Assembly (NCBI RefSeq): GCF_000220395.1
Contig: NW_004087746.1
Coordinates: 309,043-373,042, forward strand
Direction: 5' to 3'
DNA length: 64,000 bases
DNA from: Ichthyophthirius multifiliis
Taxonomy: Eukaryota; Ciliophora; Oligohymenophorea; Hymenostomatida
Positions 1 through 14,800 of this stretch are shown in pieces. Position 1 is the stretch's first letter. Each line of letters starts with the position of its first letter. Position numbers and translations under genes: made by a program. The notes beneath the pieces were generated by a model. That model was given only the letters and a program-made list of their open reading frames with translations, searched no databases and was not told the DNA's origin.

Positions 1-71
1 ATTGTTTTTAAGGTAGTACTCTATATTAATCCTGATTCTGATATTTGTTTATTTAATTATAATTCCTCCAT
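1..71 (-). CDS. 5' end of an unknown gene running off the left edge
   Basis: A minus-strand ATG at 71 opens a frame of 23 codons (begins MEELQLNKQ) that stays open to the window edge with two TAA/TAG codons read as glutamine. The base composition rises in GC compared with the pure A/T to its right, as at other gene starts here. Too little is visible to suggest a function. It could also be a chance ORF. Confidence 0.45.
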
Positions 72-486
72 GTCTATTAATTAATAAAATTAATAAAAAG
101 ATTAAAATATATTTTAATATAATTTTTTTTTCTATTATAATTAATTTTAATTATTTTTTTATAGTTAAATAGCAAAAATTAGTTATTATTAAAAATTTAA
201 TTAATTTAAATAAAATATAATTTAAATTATTATAATTGAATTAGATAAAGATTTATTAATAATTAATTTTTGTATTTATTTTTTAATTTTCTTTAATTAA
301 ATTATTATCAATTAAATTGTTTTACAAGAAATTAAAGAAATACATTTTTTTTATATAAATAAAATATTTATTTTCATAAGATATTTATATAAAAAAATTA
401 ATATAAAATTATTATATATATATATATATATATATATAATTATATTTATTTTAATTTATAATTAATATATTTTTTATAAAAGAATT
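72..486. other. AT-rich intergenic stretch
   Basis: No gene is seen between the start of the left-edge gene and the TGA of the 787-aa gene. It is nearly pure A/T and holds one dinucleotide TA tract at about 413-436. Confidence 0.6.
413..436. repeat. (TA)n microsatellite
   Basis: About 12 uninterrupted TA units in intergenic DNA. Confidence 0.9.
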
Positions 487-2904
487 TCAAACATTTCTTA
501 GTTTTTATATCTTATTTTTTAATCTTAATAGAATTTTTGTATTTAATTCTTTTTTATAGTATTCATTACTAACTTATTTATCATTAAATTCTTAAAACCT
601 TAATAATATATCATCTTTATTTATTAACTCATCTTATATAATAGAAGCATTATTTTTAAAGTCTTATCCTTAATTATATTGAAATATGTCAAGAATTAAC
701 TCATAGATAACTACAGCCTTACTTAAAAATCTTTAATTGATAACTTTTTCATTTTTAAGTAAACCATTAATAAAATAATTTAAAGCGAATGCTTTAGTGA
801 ATAATTTCAACTAAATTTCTTTTATATAACTTAGAGTATTATAAAGTTGATGATTTGCTTCCAAATCATTTATTTAATTTTCATTAAAATGTTACAATAA
901 GAATTATTTATCGAAAAATATAAGACAAACATTTTCTATATTTTAATAATCTTTTTTACTTTTGCATATTTAAACACCATCTTTTATTTCGAAATCATAA
1001 TAATTTTAAATGTTTTCTTCTTTTATTTTTAAATAGAAACCATTTCTTAAATACATTAAAAGTTCTTTTTTTGTTATGTCTTTACCTTCAAATGCGAATT
1101 TCAAGTATTCTATTCCTATTTAAATATATTTTTCAATCTCCTTTTCTAAAAATTAAATTTCTTCTTAGCTTTTGATATCTTTTTATATATCGATTTAATT
1201 TAAATAGTGAATCGGAGTCATTATTTTTTCAAGTATATGAAGAGAATTAATTTATATTGAATATTCGTCCTTTATTTTAAATAGTTATTACATTATATGT
1301 TATTGCATTTCTTCTTCATCAAATTCTTCACTTAATATTTAAAATTAATAACCTATTACTTTTAATCTATAATAAATAGAAGATTTACTTATCATAAAAG
1401 TTAAAGATTTTCTAACTATTTTTATATGTTCTTATGAATATTAAGATATTATTGATTCCATAATTTCTTATAATCCTTTATTTTTATATAAAAAAATAAA
1501 AAAAATAATATAATATATTTAAAGTTTACCTACAGCATCATAAAAAGGTGTTAAACTCATTCTAAAGTAAGGTTCTTTTAAATTTAAAACTTTTTAATCA
1601 TCTCTCAACTAAATGTTTTTCCAAAATTACTAAATAGTCTTAGAAGATGGAATACAATCATGTGAATGTAAAATAATAAGTGTCATACTTACTATTAGTA
1701 CATTATGGAAATTCGAAGAATTATACTATTAATAAAAAGAAAGTAAATCTAAAATATAATCATGAAGTATTTAAACAAAAGTATCTCTATATTAAAAAAA
1801 TTTATTTTATTCCCTTAGATTTCTAAAAAATAAATCTAAAGTATAAATCATATAATCTGCTGTTAAAATAACAGATGTATATATAATAATTCTTGAAGCA
1901 TAAATACTAGCTAATTCAGGAAGTTCATCATTTTTTAAATTAAAAGAAATTGTAAGTGTTAATAAAACTGTTAATATACTTTTATAAATTTCCTTAATAG
2001 ATTCGTCATTAAAGTTTTTTCCTTTAATAAGTAATTAACCTAATTCTATCCATTATTTAAAAAAAAGTTCATATTTAACAAATGATGTTAAGTCTTTATT
2101 TCGTTAAGAAATACAAAAAGCTAGCATCAGAAAATTATCAACTATTATTTTCTATTCTATTTAATTTACAAGGTTTTTATCTTAAAACAAAACGAAAAAA
2201 TTGCTCAAATAAAAACAATCGGTTTTTATTTCTTTTTCATAATAACATGTTTATGTATTATTGACTATTTTTTACATTAAATTTTTTTTAAAAAATTCAT
2301 TATTTGTATCTAGAATGTAATTTTTGAAGAAATTTATTACATCTTCTTCACATGTGTAATGAGAAATAACAAAAAATAAATCAAAAATATCTATTTTTTC
2401 GGTTATTTTTTGCTATTATAAAAATATTTTTCTTAACCAAGTTTTTGTGTCGTATTCTGGTTGTTAAATTGTTATTGTATTTAAAATTAATTACATTAGG
2501 TTTTTATATGCTGATGTTTCTTTTTTTATTAGTTATTCTTCTTTTTGTTATTTTTATTTTTATTCATCAATGGCATCTTTATCGTTTAAATCTATAAGTT
2601 GCTTTTGGAAAATTTAAAAAGATTGAATTACGAATTTTATATAGTAATGTTCTTTTGATTTTTTTTAATTTTGATTTTTAAGTAATATTTCTGAATACAT
2701 AAATTAATATTTTAAGGATATTTATTCAATTTCTTATTAATTATCTGATATATGTGCGTCAATGAATTAGTAAAATATGTTATTTATATTTTATTTTAAT
2801 GATTACTTAGATGCTTATTTTTAAAGCCATAATAAACCTAAGGAAGCTGTTACTATACCGCCTATAGCTAATAATTTTGATTAGTTTTTTTTAATAAACT
2901 ACAT
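487..2904 (-). CDS. unknown 787-aa protein with N-terminal membrane anchor
   Basis: Two exons, 2904-1530 and 1475-487, joined across a 54-nt GT...AG intron at 1476-1529, give 787 aa ending at TGA. The ATG at 2904 was chosen because it is followed by a basic stretch (FIKKNQSK) and one hydrophobic segment at about residues 10-27 (LLAIGGIVTASLGLLWL), after which the chain is hydrophilic. This suggests a membrane-anchored protein facing the cytosol, for example on an organelle. The rest is helical and rich in Leu, Ile, Lys and Gln, with a short Glu/Gln/Lys-rich coiled stretch near residue 105. I recognise no domain. An N-terminal anchor followed by a helical body is also the layout of PEX3, but no PEX3 motif is visible, so the function is open. 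Confidence 0.8.
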
Positions 2905-3414
2905 TTTTTATTAAAAAAATTAAGTGAATATCTTAATAAAATTAAATATATTTCTATATATAAAATAATTATATTTTTAATTAGTGTTAAAAAAGATATT
3001 AATATATCATTAATAATGTTTATTTTTGTATATAAAGTTTTTCTAATTAAAAAAACAATATTTTATAAAATTTATAAAAAATAAAAAATAAACATTAATA
3101 TTCTTATTTATAAAAGCATGATATACATTCGAATTTTAATTTATGATTATAATAAAAATATTTATTTTTAGCTTATATTTATAAATAATACATTAATAAT
3201 TAAATTTAAGTAATAATTAATCATTTTTTTTTACTTATAATATAAAATAATATTATTTTGAGATAATTATTATAAACTTATTTTTATCGATTTATTATTT
3301 AATAAATTTATTTGTTAAAAAATAACTCTTATTATTAAAAATTTTTATTTATAATAAATTAAATAAAAAATATAAATATAAAAAAATAGAAAATTAATAA
3401 ATACTTATAAAAAA
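2905..3414. other. intergenic region between divergent genes
   Basis: About 510 bp of A/T-rich DNA lies between the start codons of the minus-strand 787-aa gene and the plus-strand YIPF gene, so it should hold promoters for both. No recognisable element is seen. Confidence 0.5.
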
Positions 3415-4954
3415 ATGATTAGCAATAATAATTTATCTGAATTAAAGTCAGGAAATAGTCCTATGAAAGTAATTTAAAATTATAAATATATTTATAATTA
3501 ATTAATATAAATATTTGTAATCAAAAATAAAGAGTAATTTAAATTTAACTGAATAAAACAAGGTTGATGGGGCAAGTATATATTATACTTTGGACGAATA
3601 AGTAAAGTTAAAATTATAATAATAGCTAGTTTAGTTCGCTTTGAATCAATATATAAATAAAGAAGATTAGGAAAAATAAAAATAATAGGAAGAAGTTAAG
3701 AATAATGAAAGTTTTAAAGAAAAAATTTGTTCTATTTTTACATTAGAGTATTTAAACAACAATTTATAATTAGCTTTAAAAAAATAAAAAATAATTTATA
3801 TTTAGATATTTTAGACCATTTTTTGATAAAGTATCCTCTTATGGTGTAATGAAAAGAGTAATATGACAATCTTACCTTGCAAAAATAATTTTTTTGAAAT
3901 TGAAAATCCTGAATTGTATATTTTAAAAAAAGAATATATTTTATAATATAATTAATAATTTATAAATTATTTATTATAAAAAAATATAGATATGGACCTT
4001 TATGGATATATATAACATTAATATTTTGCTTATATGCTTCAGGAAATTTATCATTATATTTATAAGTGAATAAAGTAAAATAATAATTATATTTATATTT
4101 ATCGAAAAATTTATAAAATATAAATATTAAATTTATAAAAGCAAGATTTCTAATTCAAGTTTAGTTATTTAAAAATAGCATTTACATTAGTAATATTATT
4201 AATTATATATATAAAAATATATATATATAAATAAAAATATATATATTTATATATATATTTTTATAAATATATACATATATATATATATTTTTTTATTTTT
4301 ATTATTATTATTTTGAAATTTATATATATATATATATTTATAATTTTTTATCCGTTTTTATATATATATATATTAATTTTTTTATTTATATATAAAGGTT
4401 TTAATGTATGCTATTTTAGTCCCTTCTTTTGTTGCTACTTTGATGAAAATATTTGGGAATAATGGCCTTAGCTTTTTTTAAGTCTTATATATATATATAT
4501 TTGAATCTTATTTTTTTATAAAAAGACATATTGTATTTATGGATATAGTTTGTTCGTATTTATTCCTGTTTCAATATTATCTGTTATACCTTATACCATT
4601 GTTTAAATTTGTTTATTTTCATATGCAGTTCTTGCATCAATATTATTTTTAATTAATAACTTTTATAAGTATTTTTATTTTTTATAATATTCTTATATTT
4701 TTTTATAATTTTTAAATAGGGAAATTAATAAATTAGTTTAATAAGAAGGATAAACTTCTAAAAAAGTTATTGTATTATTTACTATTATTTCTTTGTAAGT
4801 TGTTACTATGGTTTTGTATAAATTATATTTCTTTAAATAAATATATTCTTCATCTTCTACTGATTAAAAAATCTTATTCTTTTGGTAAGAAGAAGATACT
4901 TAATCATAAGTATAAAAGAAATTTTTAGAACATATTCATTTTGGAAATCATTGA
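3415..4954 (+). CDS. YIPF1/YIPF2-type Yip1-domain Golgi membrane protein
   Basis: Predicted eight exons: 3415-3468, 3533-3747, 3806-3915, 3990-4074, 4142-4189, 4398-4481, 4526-4668, 4720-4954, giving about 324 aa. Family marks are clear: an EYFRPFFDKV segment before the membrane domain, PELYGPLWIYITLIF at the first helix (human YIPF1 has NPDLYGPFWI), CIYGYSLFVFIP in the middle, and five hydrophobic segments in the C-terminal two thirds. Yip1 proteins bind Rab GTPases and act in ER-Golgi traffic. One frame break occurs at about 3861-3866: the frame runs into TGA, but the family frame resumes one base back, as if one A were missing. All other exon phases agree. Intron 5 (4190-4397) is long and made almost wholly of TA. 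The first exon and its intron are the least certain. Confidence 0.85.
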
Positions 4955-5453
4955 AATTAAAGATTGTATAAAAATACATATTGAGAATAATATGTTAATT
5001 ATTATATAATAAAATTATGAATATATATAAGGATTTTATTAATATCAAATTATATTTTTTAAAAATTTAATATTCATTTAGTTTATAATTTATTAATTAA
5101 ATTATAAATTAACATATTTTAACTTTAAAATTATTAATTTAATTTAATATAAAAAAAAATTAAAAATATAACTGTGATTAAAAATAAAATCAAAAATAAA
5201 GATGTAAAAATAAAAAGAAGATAAATAAAGGCTTCCTTTATTAACTCCTGATATTCATTAAAAAAAAAAAAAAAATTAATATTAAAGAAATATACCCAAA
5301 ACCTAATCTTAGAACCGAAATTTACCTAAAAGTTAAACATTAACTAATTCAAAGCAATAATTTTAATAAATATCATAAAAAAGTTTATTTTAATTAATTA
5401 ACAAAACAAATATTAATGAGTAAAATTCAAATTATAATAATTTTCATTAAACA
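4955..5453. other. intergenic region upstream of CFAP47
   Basis: No gene is seen. The last 250 bp are less A/T-biased than other spacers and hold an eight-base-pair hairpin at 5224-5242 and an A15-16 run near 5260. Confidence 0.5.
5224..5242. repeat. perfect short hairpin (8-bp stem, 3-nt loop)
   Basis: AATAAAGG is followed by CTT and then CCTTTATT, a perfect inverted repeat containing G/C pairs. It lies 210 bp before the CFAP47 start and 270 bp after the YIPF stop. It may be a 3' processing or regulatory structure, or chance. Confidence 0.45.
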
Positions 5454-6665
5454 ATGTCTAGCAAAAAATTATTAGAAACAAATAATGGTTTTTTAAATAA
5501 CAAATCCTTAAAGTTTATATCAAATCAAGATCCAATTGAAATTCAACCTAGCGAGATAATATTTAAAGACATAAAAATAAATTAAACATATGAAATTTTT
5601 GTATATGTAAGAAATTTAACCAAAACAGCCCGAAGAATTCGTATATTTTAACCTCAAACGGCTTATTTTAGGGTTGATTATGATATGTAAGGGGCTATAG
5701 CGGCTGGCTTAGCAATGAAACTAACAATAACTTTCGAGACCTAAACAGCAGAGGATATTCATGATATGATACAGATAATATCAGACAATGGTTATGAAAG
5801 AAATATCCCTTTGCACGCATATGCGACTTGCGGTTAATTAATTTTCGAGCCATTTATAAATTTAGGTTTCGTGAAATTAAAAAAAGAAAAAAAGGAAAAC
5901 ATATTATTTAAAAATGAGGGAAATTCAAGTTGCAAAGTAGAACTTAAATGTCATGACTGTAAATAAATATAATTCCAACCTGCCTAGTTTTCAATAAAAG
6001 CAGGGTAAGAATACGAAGCATTTTTTACTTATACACCATAAGAAGCCGGCATTTACCGCGGAGTTATAGATGTTATAACAGACGCGTAGTGTATTTAGAA
6101 ATTTATAGATATAAATGCCACTTCGGTTGATTTTAATAGATTTGTAATAGATGAAGGGGGAAATTAGATATCTTAGTTTGATTTTGGAGTATTTTATTAT
6201 GGGTAGAGGAAATAAGTTGTTGGATTTTTAGTCAATAATACTCCGAAAAAATACAAGTTTAAAACTAGGTTTAAATATGGGCTTTTATATAATTTAGATG
6301 ATATCACTAATGTGTAACCACCGAATGTTTTCGGAAGAGAACTCACGGAAAAAATAATGTTTTGCGAACCTTCAGAAGGCTTCATTAATAGTTATTCGTA
6401 AATTAAATTGGTATTTTAATGTCAGGCTATTGTAGAATACGATAATAAGGTTTGGACGTAAAAATATTCACTAGATAAATAAGAAATGGCCTTGAAAATC
6501 TAAGATTATTCATATTCGGCTATATTTGAGATTGAAGGAGAAACATAAGATCCTACTATTTTACATTTAACTGGGAGAGGAATTTGTCCTATGGTTAAAA
6601 TTAATAAACATGTACTTTAGTTTGGTAGTTGCTAAGTTAATGAGCATAGGGAAATGACTTTTGAA

Positions 6666-6710
<45 letters not shown>

Positions 6711-7531
6711 AAATTAATTTTATATTTATTATTAAATAATTATTTTATATATATTTTTTGTTAAAGATAAATAATAGAAATAAAGAAATATCTGTAGATA
6801 TTAATATTCCTAATGTACCTGGATTTTAATTTTAGCCTTAAAGTTTTGTTCTTTTAGCTGATTAAACTATGGTTGTTATTGTAGCTTTTAAACCTAAAGG
6901 TATAGGTTAGTTTAAATAAAATCTTGTATTAAAACTTATTGATGGGTAATATGAATTAAAGATTAAATTACTTGGTAGTTGTACTTAAATTAATAAAAAT
7001 AAAATAAAGTAAACTCGAGGACCTGAAAGTTTACCTGAAGATTACGATTATGAAAAAATATATATAGATTAGGAGAAATGTAATGATGAATGTTTTAATG
7101 AAGATAATACTACATAATAATAATAATTTTTGTCGAAAAGTCTATAAAAATTTAAAATTGGTGTCTATCCGAAATTTCTGGATGAAATAAAAAATGATAC
7201 TTAATATTAATTAGAGAAAATTAAAGATTTTTAAAGATTATTCGATAATAGATAGAAATATAATAATGAATTAAAAAATTAAAGACACGAAAGGATTAAA
7301 TAAGAAAAAGATATAATAATTTAAAAAAAATTCGAATAAATGAAAGAAAAACTAAAAATGTTAGGAATTGAAGACGATATATAAAAAGATATAGATGAAG
7401 ATGAAAACAATAATAATTAGATTAAAACAAATAATAATGGAATACGAAATTTAGATGCTCCTATAGATTATGAATATGAAGTAGGTATGGTAAATACAAA
7501 TATTTCAGTCCCTCAGTTATAATTACCTGAG

Positions 7532-7600
<69 letters not shown>

Positions 7601-10600
7601 TATATATATATAAATATATTTTTTTTTTATATTAGAGCTAAAGAAACACTTTTTGTTACAAAGCCTATTGATGAATATGAACCTTTTAAATAGGATGAAA
7701 ATAAATAATTTGATATGAATCCTAATGTTATGATAAAGAAAAAATTTCCCAGTGAACCTAAGAATCATTCTGAAATAAGAGATTCAAGTTAATAATTGAC
7801 CGGTTAATAATTATAGAAGATATTTGCTGGACCAATTCATATTAATTTTGGCAATGTTTATGTTAATTCTGAATCCTTGAAATGTTTTAAAGTAAGAAAT
7901 GATTTAAGAACTTCTATTTCGGTTAAATTATTTACTGATAGAAATGATTTTAAAAAGACTTATTAATAAACTTAAATTATTCCAAGTGGTTAAACAGCTG
8001 GATTTGAAGTTGTCTTAAATTCAAAAAATATTGGTGCACTTAAAACTAATATAAAATATACTATTAATGAAAAACATCCGTTCGAATTCTAAGTTATGGC
8101 AAATATAGAATAAGTAAAACTCGAAATGTCAAAAAACTAAATTAAAATGACATTCAGTGATGATAACATTGAAATGACGACTTCGGAAAGTATAAAACTT
8201 ACAAATAATGGAAATGCAAATGCGAAGTTTTCCTGGATAAATAATAATGCTAACAAATGTTTTAGTGTTAAACCTGAAGAAGGAATAGTTTAGGCTGGCG
8301 GAGGTATTGTTGAATGTATTATTACATATACACCATCAAATATTGTGCCGGTTATAAATGGAAATTCTACATCAGGCTTTACGATGAATTAATAAAATAA
8401 TAATTAATAAAATATTTAAAGAACTGAAGAAGAAAAACTTATTCTTAAAGTAATAGATGGATAGGATTAATATTTAAAATGTATTGGTACTTTTATTGAG
8501 GCTAGATGTAATTTAAAAATTAATTAACTTGATTTAAAGGTAAATAAATAACATATATAAGTATATATTAATATAATAATGTATAAATATATATAAAAAA
8601 ATAAAAATATATAAATATAAAAATATAAAAATATATAAATAAATATTATATTTTTATTAAAATATATTTAAATTATATATTTATTTATATAATTTTTTTT
8701 TTTAAATATTTTAATCAACATTTATAGTAAATACCTGTTGCATAAATAGAAAATAAATAATTTGAAATTAAAAATAATAGTAGATAATAAGCTGTATATT
8801 GTATATATTAATAAAAACTGCCATCTTGTTTAGAAGTATTAAATCCTTAAGGTAAAATAGGTCCTGATGAATCTAAAATTATATATATAAAATTCTTATC
8901 TAAATTAGAATAAGAAATAAAAGGTGAAATCTTAATATATATTCGTGGAGGAAAAACACTTAAATTACCGTTTTCTGTATAGACGATAATACCTGAAATC
9001 GAAATAGAGGAGGATAAATTTGATTTTGGAAACATAACAACTTTAGGTAATCCAGGATAGGCATTAATGAACATTGTCAATAAATCAATTTTAAATTCTT
9101 AATTGATTATTGATTTAAGAACGGGGGAAGATGCCGGAGAAAATTAAAAAGACGGAATAGATTGCCTGGAAATTATTCCTATAAAAGATGATGATTAAGA
9201 CGAAAGTTTTCTTCATGTTATTGAGGAAGGATAAGAAGAATCTTAATTATTTGAATAAAATAATATAAAATAAATTTTTTTAAATAAACTAAATAATAAT
9301 AATAATAACGAGATCGATTTTGATGATGATGAAAGGTCTTCTTAATTTTCTGAAAATTAAAACGATGATGATAAAAAGCCTAAATACTTTCTTTTGAATA
9401 TAAAGGCAGGACAAAAAGTTTCATTTTAATTAAAATTCTTACCCAAAAACTTCAAATTATACAAATTTAGAATTCCTATAATTCTTAAAAATTATGGAGT
9501 TATCCCAGGACTTAATAAAATGGTTATTTGTAGAGGATTAAAACCCAAATTTTTAATAGATCCTTAAATTTTAGATTTTTAAAGAAAAATCATCATTGAA
9601 CCAGATAAAGTTTCATTGGGAAAATAAAAATAACTATCTTTTTCTAATCCAGATAAAAATACAGTTAAATGGAGAATAGATACTACATTTCTTGAACAAA
9701 GAAAAGTGTTCGAAATTAGTCCCTCTAGTGGAGAAGTAGGACCTGGTGAAACTAAATTTATAACTGTTTCTTTTAATCCTTTTGAATAAGATAATTATAA
9801 AGTAACATTACCTTTATATGTGGATGATCCTGAAATTTAAGTTAATGTCGCTTATATGGATATTATTTTAAAAGGCGAAGGCGCTTTCCCTAAAATTTAA
9901 TTTGATAGAAAATAAGTTTATAATATATATATGTATTTATTTTTACATATTTCTTTTTTAAAAAATAGATATTATTACCTGTTGTTCCTTTAGATATAGA
10001 ATCTAGATGTGTTTTTAGAATAATTAATTGCGGATATGAGAATTTAAATTTAAAGTATAGAATAATAGATGATTTATAAAAACTTAATTTAAAATTGGAT
10101 TTTCCAGAAGGAAAGAATTTGGGAATATCTAAAACTAAAATTAAAGTTGAGGCCTCTTTTATAAGCAAAAAACCGATTTCTTTTACTACAAGGATAGAAT
10201 TTTATGACCATGCGGATCGAATTTATGATATATATATTTCAGGAACAACTGATAATTGTCTTTTCTCGAATTTTTCTTACTTATAAAGGTGTTAGGGAGA
10301 ATATAAAATTGAATTAGATCACGATAGGGCACCTATTATGCTTTAAGAATGGGATAATGATATAAATTCAGTCAATGACGAACCTTCGGGTAAAAGAAAA
10401 ATAATTGGAGGAGCGACTAGTGTATTTTCGAACAAAACACTTTCTTCTTATGGAGGAGGAAACGGATCTATGAGAGCAATTTTAGGTTATACACCCATAT
10501 AGAATTAGTTTTTGGAATAAAATGTTGAATTTTTAACTAGATGGCTTAATTTTCATGTATTCACTTCGCCTATTTAAAGTTTTCCTATTAATATTATTGA

Positions 10601-13600
10601 AAATAACGGAAGTTAATTATTTGAGCTTCTTATATATTTAACCCGAAAAAATAATTTCCCTTTTAAATAAAATTTTGAATCTTTGATTAAAAGAACAGAA
10701 AAAGTAAAAAAAAATATTTATGAATATTAAATATATATGTATATATATTTTTTTTTAGGTAAATAAATTATATAAACAGTATGATGAATTAATTAGAAGC
10801 CTTAAAAGCGAAGGCGCATTATTAAACCATATTAGACCCGAAAATTTATTTTCATATAGCGATTATATTTTTTATATGAAAACATTACCTTAGAAAATAA
10901 TTGCGTATTTAAGTCCTTCTGTTTTTAAGCTTACTTAATAGAAATTTTAATATATATCTATTGATGCATGGACTACTTTAATATATCAGATGCTAAAAAT
11001 ATATTTTTTGAGTAAAATTAATATAAAAGCATTCAAGAATATGCAAGGAATACCTCCTGATAAATAAAATATTCCTGAATATCTAGAAGGAAGTAATTTT
11101 ATTAATTTAAATGAAGCAATTATTTTACATTGGTTTTAAATTTAATTTGAGGTTATTTAACCTAATTTTAATAGAAGAATTAGAAATTTTGATGAAGATT
11201 TTTCAGATGGTATTATTTTCGCAACGGCTATATAAGCTTATATAGGTAAATCTTGTTAAAAATATTTCTAATAAATGAGATAAAATTGTAGTAATATATA
11301 ACAAATTAATTTTAATGCTGAAAAATTAATATAAGGGTTAAATGTAAATTATATAAATAAATATATGAAAATATATAAAAATATAAGAGAATATATGAAA
11401 TTATATTTATATATATAAATATATGTTTATTTTTTTATATTAGTAAATAGGCCTATAAACACATTTGGTTGTTAATGATTTTGCTAAACCTTCTATGAGA
11501 GAAATTCTTTTATCAAGTATATAGTTATTTCACTCATTGCCGCATTACATTCCTAAAGAATAAGTTATAGTATTTTAATGTGTTTTAGGAGAAGAAGTAA
11601 TTAAAAATATCGAATTATCTAATCCTACAAATAAACCTATAAGTTTTTGGGTAAATTTAGATCCTCCATAAGGAGATTTTTAATTAGAAGGAGGCGATAG
11701 CTTCGTTATAGAACCTGGTTTAGTTGCTTATAAATATAAAGTGAAGTTTGTTTCTAGAGTTTCAGAACCTGTTAGTGCAAAAATACGATTTACAAACAAA
11801 AAAGAGAGCAATGTATGTGCTGCCGCTCTTGTATTTGAACTTAAATCCTAAATAACAGGTAGAGTATCAGATTTTACATGGAATATAAGTAGTCCTTTAT
11901 ATGAACCATTTGAAAAAATTATAAGTTTTACAAATAAATTTTAATAAAATGCCGATTTTTAGATTATTTTAATTTCTGATAATTATAAAAATTCGGAAGA
12001 TAAAAAAAATAAAAAAAACTTTTTAAATTAGACTTAATTTTCATAAAATACTGAATTACAAATTCCTAATTAATAAAATAATTTTAATAATAATAATGTT
12101 TTCCCTGCTTTTTTCTGCTAAAGGTCTTGCATTAAAGTTCTGAAATAATAAACTGTCAATATTCCAATAATATTTGTTCCTTTATAATTAGAAACTTAAC
12201 AAAGCTATATTATTTTTCGAGATCCAAATGTTGGAGAATGCTAACATGAAATAATAGGAAATGTAGACTAGCCAAATTTTACAAACGAAATCTTAAAATT
12301 TCCCAATAATTCAAATGGAGTTATTTATGTTGACGAACCGCATTAATATGAGTAAGAAATTTCTCATATAAACGATAATATGATAAAGGCTAGAAAATAT
12401 GTAGAATAGCTTTTCATTGAAAAAAATAGAGATAAATAATTTTCTAAAAATGAATAAGGAATTAGTAATACTGTAGTGGGTAAAAATACACAATCTTCAG
12501 TTATTAAAAATGAGAAAATAAACTTCCCGGGAGGCTCCACAGATACAGTAGTTTATGATGTAGAAATATAACCCCCAGCTTCTTTTATTTCAATCAAAAA
12601 TACATTTACGGTTTCTAATCCTTATAAAATCAACCGAAAAGAAAATAAATAAATAGAAGATAATAATAATTCAGGATTATACCAAGGTTCAGGAATAAAT
12701 AGACTTTATTTTTAATTTATATTTAAATATCCTGTTAAAGATTACAGATTTTTTCTAGTATTAAAAAATGCAACCAAAACAGACATCAGGAGATACAAAT
12801 GTGAAGTCACTTCTTTTCCAAAACCAATAAAAGCTATTTTGGAATTCAGAGTACCAGCAAGACATTCTATTGTTTAGGAAATCCCTATTGTTAATAATTC
12901 CGATAAAGAATGGAATATAAGGGTCCATATTACCCAAGAAGGGAATAACAGTAATTTATTTTAAACTTAAAGCGCATTGTTGTAAAATTTTATCATAAAG
13001 AAAAAATCCACAGCTTATTTTCCTATTAAATTCGCTCCAGTATGGATTTGTGAAGCTGAAAGTAAGCTTACTTTATATAATCCTTTAACTAATGATTAAT
13101 TTGAGTATATTCTTAAGGGTTTTGGAGAAGAACCGGTTGCTGAAGATCATATTGTGATAAATTGTAAGGCTAAATAATAAACTATTAAAGAAATTGAAAT
13201 AAAAAATCCCTATCCAGATCGGGAAGTTACATATAAAGTTGAAACTGATCTCATTGGTTGTTCTGGAGATAAATTTATTAGTATAAAAGGGGGAAAAAAA
13301 ATTAAGTATGTACTTAATATTATGCCTATTTTAAGTGGATAATATACTGGTTCGATTACTTTTTATGAAAACGATAATAAGTATTTGTGGTATACTATTC
13401 TTTTAAATACTGAAAGTCCGAAAGCAGATTAATAAATTGATCTTTAAACTTTTATTAGACAAGCGGTTAGTTTTAATATTGAAATGCAAAATCCGCTTAA
13501 TAAATCTGTTATTTTCGATGTGGCGATTTCTGGAAGTGGATTAATAGGTATTTTTTTTTATTTTATTTTAAACAAAAAAAAATTAATTAGGTGAAAATAG

Positions 13601-14746
13601 TCTTTATATACCTGCTAATTCATTGGCTAAATATGATTTAGTTTTCGCACCTTTGTTTGTAGGAAAATAAAAAGGATCAATTGCGTTTATCAATGAATTT
13701 TTAGGGGAAATTTGGTACGAGTTAAATTTATGTTCTGAAGAAAATATTCCTATGAGACTTAATTTGCTAAAATGCGAGTTAGGGAAAGTGGACTGTCATG
13801 AAATTTATTTAGAAAATCCTTCTGAGAAAGAAGTTAAAGCTTAAGCAATAATTAATAATCCAACTAATTTTGCAGTTTCTCCTGATAATATAATACTTAA
13901 ACCATAATCTAGAACATAAATAAAAATAATTTATATGCCATCAAATTTAGATGTTTATTTAAAAAAATATTATATATAAATATTTACATTTATTCAAAAA
14001 AAAGACATAAGAAAATGGAGAAATATAAATTTAAACATAAGAAATAGGAAGTTGGAAATATTTATTATTTGGTATAGGCATACCTCCAACTAAATTTCCT
14101 TAAATAATAGTGTCTGTAGGACTAAATAAAAATTTTTCATCAACAATTCATTTTAAAAATCCTTTCAAAGAATCGATAAGCGTAACAGCAATAATGGTAA
14201 ATGGATAAGATACATTCAAATTAATAACTAAAGGAAAATCTGAAAAAGCTATTATTTAAGTTCCTGGAATGAATGTAATTTAAATTCCTTTTTCATTTTC
14301 ACCAAGGGAAATCAATACTTTTTATGCTGAAATTGTTGTTACCATGAATGATAAAGTTTCTTGGAGATATCCACTTAAAGGAATTACTGAAAGTGTAGTT
14401 AATTAAGTTATTTATCATTTAAAAAGTTAATGTAGATCTTAAAGTGAATAAGAAATCAAAATTAAACTTCCCGGAGTATTATATATATATTTTTTATTTT
14501 ACTTTTACAATTTTTTTTTAGATTATAGACGTTAAAGGAAATTAAGATCCTTTTATTTTAGAATTAGATGAACTTCCAAAAGAGTTTAGTAAATTAATTA
14601 AATAAAGCTTAATTATTAAAGCTATTAAGAATTATTTAGAAAATCCTTAAGATGAACTTATTTTTTCGGCTAAATTTAGCCCTTTAAAACCTTTCAAATA
14701 AAATGTTGATATTAACATAATTAGATAATGTGGGGGAAGATGGAAG

Positions 14747-14800
<54 letters not shown>

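Noticed and set aside
2082-2264. Plus-strand ORF of 60 aa
   Set aside because: Antisense shadow of the 787-aa minus-strand gene, whose long frame explains the base composition.
7523-7768. Minus-strand ORF of 81 aa rich in Tyr-Ile repeats
   Set aside because: It is the translation of the (TA)n tract in CFAP47 intron 2 and flanking exon antisense.
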